From positions 1-64,000 of the forward strand of contig NZ_FOWP01000014.1 of NCBI RefSeq assembly GCF_900115475.1: a stretch of 64,000 nucleotides of DNA, read 5' to 3'. The stretch comes from Ectopseudomonas composti (GTDB lineage Bacteria > Pseudomonadota > Gammaproteobacteria > Pseudomonadales > Pseudomonadaceae). Every line of letters starts with the position of its first letter. Position 1 is the stretch's first letter. The notes under the pieces are model-generated. The model saw only the letters and a program-made list of their open reading frames with translations, was not told the DNA's origin and did not search any database. Shown in pieces: positions 58,090-64,000 of the stretch. The translations under genes were made by a program, and so were the position numbers.

Positions 58090-59325
58090 TCACTGCAGAC
58101 TGAGCACTTCGCCTCGTTCCTGGATCCACTCGTCGTGGCTGGGCGCGGCTTGCTCGCCACTCATGCGGTGGATGATCTCGAAGTAATGTTGCTTGAGCGT
58201 GTCACGCATGATCTGGTCGCGTTTGCGCACGCGCACGGCGTAGATACTCTGCAGGTTCTGGTGGTCGAAGTCGCGCCATTGCTGCTCATCCTTGAGCAAC
58301 TGGTAGCGATGGCCTTCGAGTGCGGCGATTAGGGTTTCGGCGTCGGTGCTGGCGCTGCGCCGGACTGCATCTGCCCATTGCTGGACGATGTTATAGGCCG
58401 ATGCGGCAGTGCCGCCCGGGTACTCCTGATGCGCCTGCAGGTAGCGTTCGACGAAGCGCTGGCCGGCGCTACTGTTTTCCAGCCTGGGGGTGTCCCAGGT
58501 CCAGGTTTCGGTGCCGATCACGTCTTCCATCACCTGCGGGCCGACCTGCTGCACCAGGCTCTTGGTCAGGTTCGGCACGATGATCTGCATGCGTTGCTTG
58601 AGGCCCATGTTGTGCGCCAGGCGCATGCTGCGCTGCAGGTTGTCGCCGAGTAGCGCCAGTACCAGCACGTCGGCGCCACTGGCTGCCGCCTTGTCCATGG
58701 CGGCGCGATATTGCTCGCGGTGCAGTGGGCCGGAGGGCAGGGCAGTGCGGCCGTGGCGCGCGCGGTCGGCGCTGCCGGTGGCCAGGCGCAGGGTCTGCTC
58801 GATGCTGCGGCCCCAGGCATCGTCGATGACGATGTAGTGATAACGCTGGCGCGGCAAATGCCAGGACAGGTACTCACCGAGTACCCGCGCACTCATCCAG
58901 GCACTGCCGGATTCGCGAAACAGGTAGCGTTGCCCGGCCTGGCCGGTGACTTCGTTGGCGTAACCCAAGGTGGCGAAATACAGCAGGCCGAGTTCCCGGG
59001 CACGTTGCCCGGCGGCCATAGCTTCTTCACTGGTGGCGCCGCCGAAGACCATGCGCGCGCCCTGGCTGGCGAAGTACTCGACGTTGCGCGTGGCCTGAGC
59101 AGCATTGGAGTCGGTGTTCTCGCTGAGCAGCTCCAGCGGCTGGCCGAGCAGGCCGCCTTGCTGGTTGATCGTTTCTACGGCGAGCAGGGCGCCGCGGCGC
59201 AGCTCCAGGCCTTCGTCCTTGTAATTGCCGGTGCGTGGATAGTTGAGGCCGATCTTCAGGCTTTCGGCCTGTGCCTGGCCCAGCAGCAGCCCGGCCAGCA
59301 GCAGCGCGATCAGGATGCGTCCCAT
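58090..59325 (-). CDS. Orphan type I periplasmic binding protein (branched-chain amino-acid receptor-like)
   Basis: A 411-residue exported binding protein with signal peptide (1-20, ILIALLLAGLLLGQAQAES). A Peripla_BP_6-type fold follows: LKIGLNYPRTGNYKDEGLELRRGALLAVETINQQGG, MVFGGATSEEAMAAG, HYIVIDDAWGRSIEQTL, PNLTKSLVQQVGP, and YPGGTAASAYNIVQQWADAV. ATG 59325 has AAGGAG 7 nt upstream, so the ATG at 59331 is not used. No permease or ATPase lies next to it. It is divergent from pedH, sharing a 262-bp promoter region, which suggests a ligand-sensing or scavenging role for the lanthanide or alcohol system (inference). Confidence 0.85.
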   Translation of the reverse strand: MGRILIALLLAGLLLGQAQAESLKIGLNYPRTGNYKDEGLELRRGALLAVETINQQGGLLGQPLELLSENTDSNAAQATRNVEYFASQGARMVFGGATSEEAMAAGQRARELGLLYFATLGYANEVTGQAGQRYLFRESGSAWMSARVLGEYLSWHLPRQRYHYIVIDDAWGRSIEQTLRLATGSADRARHGRTALPSGPLHREQYRAAMDKAAASGADVLVLALLGDNLQRSMRLAHNMGLKQRMQIIVPNLTKSLVQQVGPQVMEDVIGTETWTWDTPRLENSSAGQRFVERYLQAHQEYPGGTAASAYNIVQQWADAVRRSASTDAETLIAALEGHRYQLLKDEQQWRDFDHQNLQSIYAVRVRKRDQIMRDTLKQHYFEIIHRMSGEQAAPSHDEWIQERGEVLSLQ

Positions 59326-59461
59326 GGGCATTCTCCTTGTAGATGGGGAGTTGCCTTTCTACGGGGCGTGCGGCCCCTGTGCCATGGGCTTTTGGTGGCG
59401 TCCGCCTGCTACTTGCGGCGGCCTGCAGCCAGATGTGGGGCCGTCGGCAGCAGTGCAGGTA

Positions 59462-59480
59462 TTGCTACCAAGGAACGAGG
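59462..59480 (+). promoter_or_regulatory. CTACCAA element before pedH
   Basis: TTGCTACCAAGGAACGAGG, with CTACCAA at 59465, 123 bp before the pedH start. Same type as the elements before pedF, pedI and pqqA. Confidence 0.62.
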
Positions 59481-59539
59481 AAAATCGGCTGGGGGTGCAA
59501 TTGTTGGCGTGCCGGGGTGAGCCAAGAATTCGTGGCAGA

Positions 59540-59556
59540 CCGGGAAATTTTCCCGG
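59540..59556. promoter_or_regulatory. Near-perfect palindrome in the pedH leader
   Basis: CCGGGAAATTTTCCCGG, 31 bp before the pedH start codon. It could be an operator for the lanthanide switch or a small mRNA hairpin near the ribosome site. Its core GGGAAATTTTCCC resembles GGGAAATATGCCC at 47636 and 47722. Confidence 0.55.
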
Positions 59557-59587
59557 CAATAACAATGAACCCGCAGAGGTAGCCGCA

Positions 59588-61363
59588 ATGAAACACGCCG
59601 GTCTTCGCCAGCCCTTACTCCTCACCGCACTCTGTGCCGCCATGCTGTTGCCGTCCGCCGCCGCGCTGGCGGTCACTGATGCCGAGATTCTCAAGGACGC
59701 CACCACCACCGACCAGATCGTCACCAACGGCCTGGGGCTGCAGGGCCAGCGCTACAGCCCGCTGAACATCCTCAACGATCAGAACGTCAAGGAGCTGCGC
59801 CCGGTCTGGACCATGTCCTTCGGCGGCGAGAAGCAGCGCGGTCAGCAGGCCCAGCCGATGATCAAGGACGGCGTGATGTACGTCACCGCCTCTTATTCGC
59901 GGGTGTTCGCCGTCGATGCACGCACCGGTCGTGAGCTGTGGCAGTACGAAGCGCGCTTGCCGGACGACATCCGTCCCTGCTGCGACGTGATCAACCGCGG
60001 TGTCGCCCTGTATGACGACCTGGTGATCTTCGGCACCCTCGACGCCAAGCTGGTGGCACTTAACAAGGACACCGGCAAGGTGGTCTGGCGCAAGAACGTC
60101 GCCGATCACAAGGCCGGCTACTCCATCACCGCCGCGCCGCTGGTGGTCAACGGCAAGCTGATCACCGGCGTATCCGGTGGCGAATTCGGCGTGGTCGGCA
60201 AGATCGAGGCCTATGATCCGAAGAACGGCGAGCTGCTGTGGAGTCGCCCGACCGTGGAAGGCCACATGGGCTACGTCTACAAGGACGGCAAGGCCGTCGA
60301 GAACGGCATCAGCGGTGGCGAGGCCGGCAAGACCTGGCCAGGCGACCTGTGGAAGACCGGCGGCGCCGCGCCCTGGCTGGGCGGCTACTACGATGCCGAC
60401 ACCAACTTGCTGTTCTTCGGCACCGGTAACCCGGCACCGTGGAACTCGCACCTGCGCCCGGGTGACAACCTCTATTCCTCTTCTCGCCTGGCGCTGAACC
60501 CGGACGACGGCAGCATCAAGTGGCACTTCCAGACCACTCCGCACGATGGCTGGGACTTCGACGGCGTCAACGAGCTGATCTCCTTCGACTATCAGGAAGG
60601 CGGCAAGACCGTGAAGGCTGCGGCCACTGCCGACCGTAACGGCTTCTTCTATGTGCTCGACCGCACCAACGGCAAGTTCATCCGTGGCTTCCCCTTCGTC
60701 GACAAGATCACCTGGGCCAAGGGCCTGGACAAGAACGGCCGGCCAATCTACGACGACAGCAACCGTCCGGGCTCGCCGAGCGCGAAGGAGAAGGGCACGA
60801 GCGTGTTCTCCGCTCCGGCCTTCCTCGGCGCGAAGAACTGGATGCCCATGGCCTACAGCCAGGACACAGGGCTGTTCTACGTGCCGTCCAACGAGTGGGG
60901 CATGGACATCTGGAACGAGGACATCGCTTACAAAAAGGGCGCGGCCTACCTGGGTGCCGGCTTTACCATCAAGCCGCTGAACGAGGAATACATCGGCGTG
61001 CTGCGCGCCATCGATCCGAAAACCGGCAAGGAAGTCTGGCGCCACAAGAACTACGCGCCGCTGTGGGGCGGGGTGATGACCACCAAGGGCAACCTGGTGT
61101 TTACCGGCAACCCGGAAGGCTACCTGCAGGCGTTCAATGCCAAGACCGGCGAGAAAGTCTGGGAATTCCAGACCGGCTCGGGTGTGATCGGCTCGCCCGT
61201 GACCTGGGAAATGGACGGCGAGCAGTACGTCTCGGTGTTGTCCGGCTGGGGGGGGGCGGTTCCGCTGTGGGGCGGCGAGGTGGCCAAGCGTATCAAGCAC
61301 CTGAACCAGGGCGGCATGCTCTGGACCTTCAAGCTGCCGAAGGAGCTGGTGGCCAAGCACTGA
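59588..61363 (+). CDS. pedH: PQQ-dependent alcohol dehydrogenase, lanthanide type (PedH)
   Basis: A 591-residue periplasmic quinoprotein. The signal peptide is about 1-27 (LLLTALCAAMLLPSAAALA). The vicinal disulfide is Cys131-Cys132 (RPCCDV), metal ligands are Glu199 and Asn281, and catalytic Asp323 and Asp325 lie in HDGWDFDG. The extra Asp325 is the marker of lanthanide-dependent enzymes such as PedH and XoxF, and the numbering matches what I recall for P. putida PedH. It oxidises alcohols when a light rare earth is available. It has its own promoter region with a CTACCAA element and a strong terminator. Confidence 0.95.
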   Translation: MKHAGLRQPLLLTALCAAMLLPSAAALAVTDAEILKDATTTDQIVTNGLGLQGQRYSPLNILNDQNVKELRPVWTMSFGGEKQRGQQAQPMIKDGVMYVTASYSRVFAVDARTGRELWQYEARLPDDIRPCCDVINRGVALYDDLVIFGTLDAKLVALNKDTGKVVWRKNVADHKAGYSITAAPLVVNGKLITGVSGGEFGVVGKIEAYDPKNGELLWSRPTVEGHMGYVYKDGKAVENGISGGEAGKTWPGDLWKTGGAAPWLGGYYDADTNLLFFGTGNPAPWNSHLRPGDNLYSSSRLALNPDDGSIKWHFQTTPHDGWDFDGVNELISFDYQEGGKTVKAAATADRNGFFYVLDRTNGKFIRGFPFVDKITWAKGLDKNGRPIYDDSNRPGSPSAKEKGTSVFSAPAFLGAKNWMPMAYSQDTGLFYVPSNEWGMDIWNEDIAYKKGAAYLGAGFTIKPLNEEYIGVLRAIDPKTGKEVWRHKNYAPLWGGVMTTKGNLVFTGNPEGYLQAFNAKTGEKVWEFQTGSGVIGSPVTWEMDGEQYVSVLSGWGGAVPLWGGEVAKRIKHLNQGGMLWTFKLPKELVAKH

Positions 61364-61380
61364 TCGTTTGAAGCGTCAGA

Positions 61381-61412
61381 CGATGGCCGGACCTTGTCCG
61401 GCCATCGTAATT
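61381..61412 (+). terminator. Terminator after pedH
   Basis: Stem CGATGGCCGGA / TCCGGCCATCG, loop CCTTG, followed by TAATTTC. Confidence 0.88.
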
Positions 61413-61558
61413 TCTGGCGCCTGCCTACCAGCGCCGAGCTGCTGCGAAATGCCACGGGCGAATTTCCTTACTGGGGAACGCAAGACCGGGCGAACGGGTC
61501 TAGCCTTTAGCTTCCATGGCCTAGTACCTCGCTGCCAAAGGCCCGTGCCAGACCGCTC

Positions 61559-61577
61559 TACTACCAAATGACGAGAC
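61559..61577 (+). promoter_or_regulatory. CTACCAA element before exaC/pedI
   Basis: TACTACCAAATGACGAGAC, 125 bp from CTACCAA to the aldehyde dehydrogenase start. CTGCCAAAGG lies 29 bp further upstream, as a similar pair does before pedF. The rest of 61413-61685 has no gene. Confidence 0.65.
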
Positions 61578-61685
61578 GATCTGTGCCATGGGCGCATACC
61601 GAGGTTTCAGGGGGCTTCCTAAGATCGAACCATGACTCGCTCCCCCGATTGGGAGCGGGCTCCGACAACAAGAGAGGTCAGCATC

Positions 61686-63206
61686 ATGATTTACGCGAAT
61701 CCGGGTTCTGCAGGCGCCGTCGTTACCCTCAAGCCGCGCTACGGCAACTACATCGGCGGTGAGTTCGTCGCCCCACTGAGTGGCCAGTATTTCACCAACG
61801 CCAGCCCGGTCGACGGCTCGGTGATCGCTGAATTTCCCCGCTCCAACGCCGCCGACATCGACAAGGCGCTGGACGCCGCTCACGCCGCCGCCGATGCTTG
61901 GGGCAAGACCTCGGTGCAGGAGCGTTCGCACATCCTGCTGAAGATCGCCGACCGCATCGAAGCCAACCTCGAGCTGCTGGCCGTGGCCGAAACCTGGGAC
62001 AACGGCAAGGCAGTGCGCGAGACGCTGAACGCCGACGTGCCGCTGGCCGCTGATCACTTCCGTTACTTCGCCGGCTGCATCCGCGCTCAGGAAGGCAGCA
62101 CCGCCGAGATCAACGAAGGCACCGTGGCCTATCACTTCCACGAACCGCTGGGCGTGGTCGGACAGATCATTCCGTGGAACTTCCCGCTGCTGATGGCCGC
62201 CTGGAAACTGGCGCCGGCCCTGGCTGCCGGCAACGCCGTGGTGCTCAAACCGGCCGAGCAGACGCCGCTGTCGATCACCCTTTTCGTCGAGCTGATTGGC
62301 GATCTGCTGCCACCGGGCGTACTCAACATCGTCCAGGGCTTTGGCCGCGAAGCCGGCGAGTCGCTGGCCACCAGCAAGCGCATCGCCAAGATCGCCTTCA
62401 CCGGCTCGACCCCGGTGGGTTCGCACATCATGAAGTGCGCTGCCGAGAACATCATCCCGTCCACCGTTGAGCTGGGCGGCAAATCGCCGAACATCTTCTT
62501 CGCCGACATCATGAACGCTGAGCCGGCCTTCATCGAGAAAGCCGCCGAAGGCCTGGTGCTGGGCTTCTTCAACCAGGGCGAGGTATGCACCTGCCCGTCG
62601 CGCGCCCTGGTGCAGGAGTCGATCTACGACGCCTTCATGGTCGAAGTGCTGAAGAAGGTCAAACAGATCAAACGTGGCAACCCGCTGGACACCGACACCA
62701 TGGTCGGCGCCCAGGCTTCGCAGCAGCAGTACGACAAGATCCTCAGCTACCTCGAAATCGCTCAGCAGGAGGGCGCCCAGGTGCTCACTGGCGGTGCCGC
62801 CGAGCAGCTGCAAGGCGACCTGGCCAGCGGCTATTACATCCAGCCGACGCTGCTCAAGGGTACCAACAAGATGCGCGTGTTCCAGGAGGAAATCTTTGGC
62901 CCGGTGATCGGTGTGACCACCTTCAAGGACGAAGCCGAAGCCCTGGCCATCGCCAACGACACCGAGTTCGGCCTGGGTGCCGGCGTGTGGAGTCGCGACA
63001 TGAACGTCGCCTACCGCATGGGCCGCGCGATCAAGGCTGGCCGCGTATGGACCAACTGCTACCACCTGTACCCGGCTCACGCTGCCTTCGGTGGCTACAA
63101 GAAGTCCGGCGTTGGCCGCGAAACCCACAAGATGATGCTCGACCACTACCAGCAAACCAAGAACCTGCTGGTGAGCTACGACATCAATCCGCTGGGCTTC
63201 TTCTGA
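61686..63206 (+). CDS. exaC: NAD-dependent acetaldehyde dehydrogenase (ExaC/PedI)
   Basis: A 506-residue ALDH that oxidises acetaldehyde from ethanol oxidation to acetate in the cytoplasm. Motifs are IIPWNFPLLMAAWKLAPALAAGNAVVLKPAEQTPLS, FTGSTPVGSHIM, STVELGGKSPNIFFAD (Glu) and GFFNQGEVCTCPSRALVQ (catalytic Cys, with a second Cys two residues on). The C-terminus is SYDINPLGFF. Length and ends match the ExaC/AldB group. GAGAGGT precedes the ATG. It is followed by REP repeats and a terminator. Confidence 0.94.
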   Translation: MIYANPGSAGAVVTLKPRYGNYIGGEFVAPLSGQYFTNASPVDGSVIAEFPRSNAADIDKALDAAHAAADAWGKTSVQERSHILLKIADRIEANLELLAVAETWDNGKAVRETLNADVPLAADHFRYFAGCIRAQEGSTAEINEGTVAYHFHEPLGVVGQIIPWNFPLLMAAWKLAPALAAGNAVVLKPAEQTPLSITLFVELIGDLLPPGVLNIVQGFGREAGESLATSKRIAKIAFTGSTPVGSHIMKCAAENIIPSTVELGGKSPNIFFADIMNAEPAFIEKAAEGLVLGFFNQGEVCTCPSRALVQESIYDAFMVEVLKKVKQIKRGNPLDTDTMVGAQASQQQYDKILSYLEIAQQEGAQVLTGGAAEQLQGDLASGYYIQPTLLKGTNKMRVFQEEIFGPVIGVTTFKDEAEALAIANDTEFGLGAGVWSRDMNVAYRMGRAIKAGRVWTNCYHLYPAHAAFGGYKKSGVGRETHKMMLDHYQQTKNLLVSYDINPLGFF

Positions 63207-63255
63207 TCCACTGACCCGCCGCATGCTTGCTCCGGTGTGCGGCGTTCTTGAGAGC

Positions 63256-63314
63256 GTAGGGTGCGCGGTGCGCACCGCTTGCCGGTTCCCAACCTCGGGT
63301 GCGAAGCGCACCCT
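63256..63314. repeat. REP-like repeat, GTAGGGTGCGC family (diverged)
   Basis: GTAGGGTGCGCGGTGCGCACC facing GGGTGCGAAGCGCACCC, downstream of exaC. Confidence 0.83.
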
Positions 63315-63343
63315 GGCAGATGGCACGGCAGATGTTTATCGCG

Positions 63344-63368
63344 ACGCGGCTTCGGCCGCGTTTTTTAT
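63344..63368 (+). terminator. Terminator between exaC and pqqA
   Basis: Stem ACGCGGC / GCCGCGT with TTCG tetraloop, followed by TTTTTATTC. A classic strong intrinsic terminator. Confidence 0.93.
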
Positions 63369-63413
63369 TCGCGCCTGTAAAGAAAGCGCGCTGATGCAGC
63401 ACGCGTCTGACTG

Positions 63414-63437
63414 GTAGGAGCGGATTTATCCGCGATA
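63414..63437. repeat. REP-like arm, GTAGGAGCG family
   Basis: GTAGGAGCGGATTTATCCGCG, a single arm before pqqA. Confidence 0.75.
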
Positions 63438-63460
63438 GGGCTGGCCCCGAACCCCGTTTC

Positions 63461-63518
63461 GTAGCCCGGATGCAATCCGGGGATGACCTCGATACTTCCC
63501 GGATTTCACCCTGGCTAC
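63461..63518. repeat. REP-like palindrome, GTAGCCCGGAT family
   Basis: GTAGCCCGGATGCAATCCGGG facing CCCGGATTTCACCCTGGCTAC, upstream of the pqqA promoter region. Confidence 0.83.
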
Positions 63519-63556
63519 CAGCTGCTTGCATGCACGTCTGGCAAAGCCCTGCCGTC

Positions 63557-63573
63557 TACCTACCAATGCCAGC
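63557..63573 (+). promoter_or_regulatory. CTACCAA element before pqqA
   Basis: TACCTACCAATGCCAGC, 109 bp from CTACCAA to the pqqA start. CCCAAAGTACCATTTGG follows about 20 bp later and carries another TACC half-site. Confidence 0.55.
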
Positions 63574-63668
63574 CAAATCTCCTCCCAAAGTACCATTTGG
63601 CCGCCTGCCTGGCGGGGGCTTAATGGGGTTGCCGGAATGCCCCGGCTCAATAACAAGAGGACCGCATC

Positions 63669-63740
63669 ATGTGGACTAAACCCGCCTACACCGATCTGCG
63701 TATTGGCTTCGAAGTGACAATGTATTTCGCCAACCGTTGA
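63669..63740 (+). CDS. pqqA: PQQ precursor peptide PqqA
   Basis: A 23-residue peptide, [20 protein letters not shown] followed by ANR. Glu15 and Tyr19 in the ExxxY spacing are the residues cross-linked by PqqE to form the PQQ core. Length and ends are typical of Pseudomonas PqqA. AAGAGGA lies upstream. It begins the pqq operon, which continues beyond the window. Confidence 0.96.
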
Positions 63741-63787
63741 TCGCTCCTGGCCCCGGCTCGTCCGGGGCATCCCCGCTGGTGACTTCC

Positions 63788-64000
63788 ATGCATATCCAGA
63801 TTCTCGGCTCCGCCGCTGGCGGTGGCTTCCCCCAGTGGAACTGCAACTGCCGCAACTGCCGTGGTGTGCGGGCCGGTACGCTGCGGGCGCAGCCGCGCAC
63901 GCAATCGTCCATCGCCATTTCCGATGACGGCGAGCAGTGGATTCTGTGCAATGCCTCGCCGGACATCCGCGCGCAGATCGAAGCCTTTCCGGCGCTGCAA
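63788..64000 (+). CDS. pqqB: PqqB, N-terminal part (cut by window edge)
   Basis: 71 residues are visible, starting MHIQILGSAAGGGFPQWNCN. The metallo-beta-lactamase-like start of PqqB is clear, with the CNCRNC zinc-site Cys cluster (about 18-23) and SSIAISDDGEQWILCNASPDIRAQI. PqqB acts as a hydroxylase in a late stage of PQQ synthesis. It starts 47 bp after pqqA. The rest lies outside the window. Confidence 0.95.
   Translation, partial: MHIQILGSAAGGGFPQWNCNCRNCRGVRAGTLRAQPRTQSSIAISDDGEQWILCNASPDIRAQIEAFPALQ

Overview
The window is high-GC bacterial DNA whose gene content and order fit a Pseudomonas chromosome. The left third follows the order I recall from the P. aeruginosa PA2821-PA2796 region: GST, tRNA-Glu/Gly pairs, fadE, transglutaminase, ABC pair, queF, mlaA, rssB-rssC, tal. 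The right half matches the ped/exa alcohol-oxidation cluster known from P. putida and P. aeruginosa. Synteny and family statements are from memory; no database was searched.

Layout. 1-331: end of an IS481-type element inserted in a REP-like repeat. 360-20922: housekeeping genes (glutathione transferase, two tandem tRNA-Glu/tRNA-Gly pairs behind a near-consensus promoter, FadE-type acyl-CoA dehydrogenase, ABC and RND exporters, QueF, a degenerate HAD protein, thioesterase, MlaA, PilZ, RssB/RssC, transaldolase, a Fur-like DNA-binding fragment, DusA).

21163-33010: an accessory catabolic island. It runs LysR regulator; Rieske oxygenase; aldehyde dehydrogenase; rubredoxin fused to an FAD reductase; DAO-type FAD oxidase; cupin; MFS transporter; DddP-like M24 metalloenzyme; a decayed copy of the MFS 3' end; BCCT betaine-type transporter. 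A 29-bp perfect palindrome lies upstream of the Rieske operon, and a diverged copy with its flanking promoter block lies upstream of the BCCT gene. The likely role is uptake and oxidative breakdown of a betaine-like or DMSP-like onium compound, but the substrate is not known. This is the best candidate for an undescribed system.

33182-64000: PQQ and alcohol oxidation. It holds pqqF, a porin, the NO sensor pair nosP-nahK, the regulator erbR/pedR1, a rhodanese-like CXXCW-family protein, the pedA1A2BC-type ABC system (linked in P. putida to lanthanide uptake), and the pedS2-pedR2 two-component pair. These are followed by a pentapeptide-repeat protein, Ca-type quinoprotein alcohol dehydrogenase pedE (Ser349 at the diagnostic position), cytochrome c pedF, a quinoprotein relay set (MxaJ-like, SoxYZ-like, metallo-beta-lactamase-like), an orphan binding protein, lanthanide-type quinoprotein pedH (Asp325), aldehyde dehydrogenase exaC/pedI, pqqA and the start of pqqB. 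Together they oxidise alcohols in the periplasm with either Ca or a rare earth, pass electrons to cytochrome c, oxidise the aldehyde in the cytoplasm, and make PQQ. A CTACCAA-type element sits 109-125 bp before the start codons of pedF, pedH, pedI and pqqA.

Several families of REP-like palindromes fill most intergenic gaps. One has become the C-terminus of the PedB-type ATPase.
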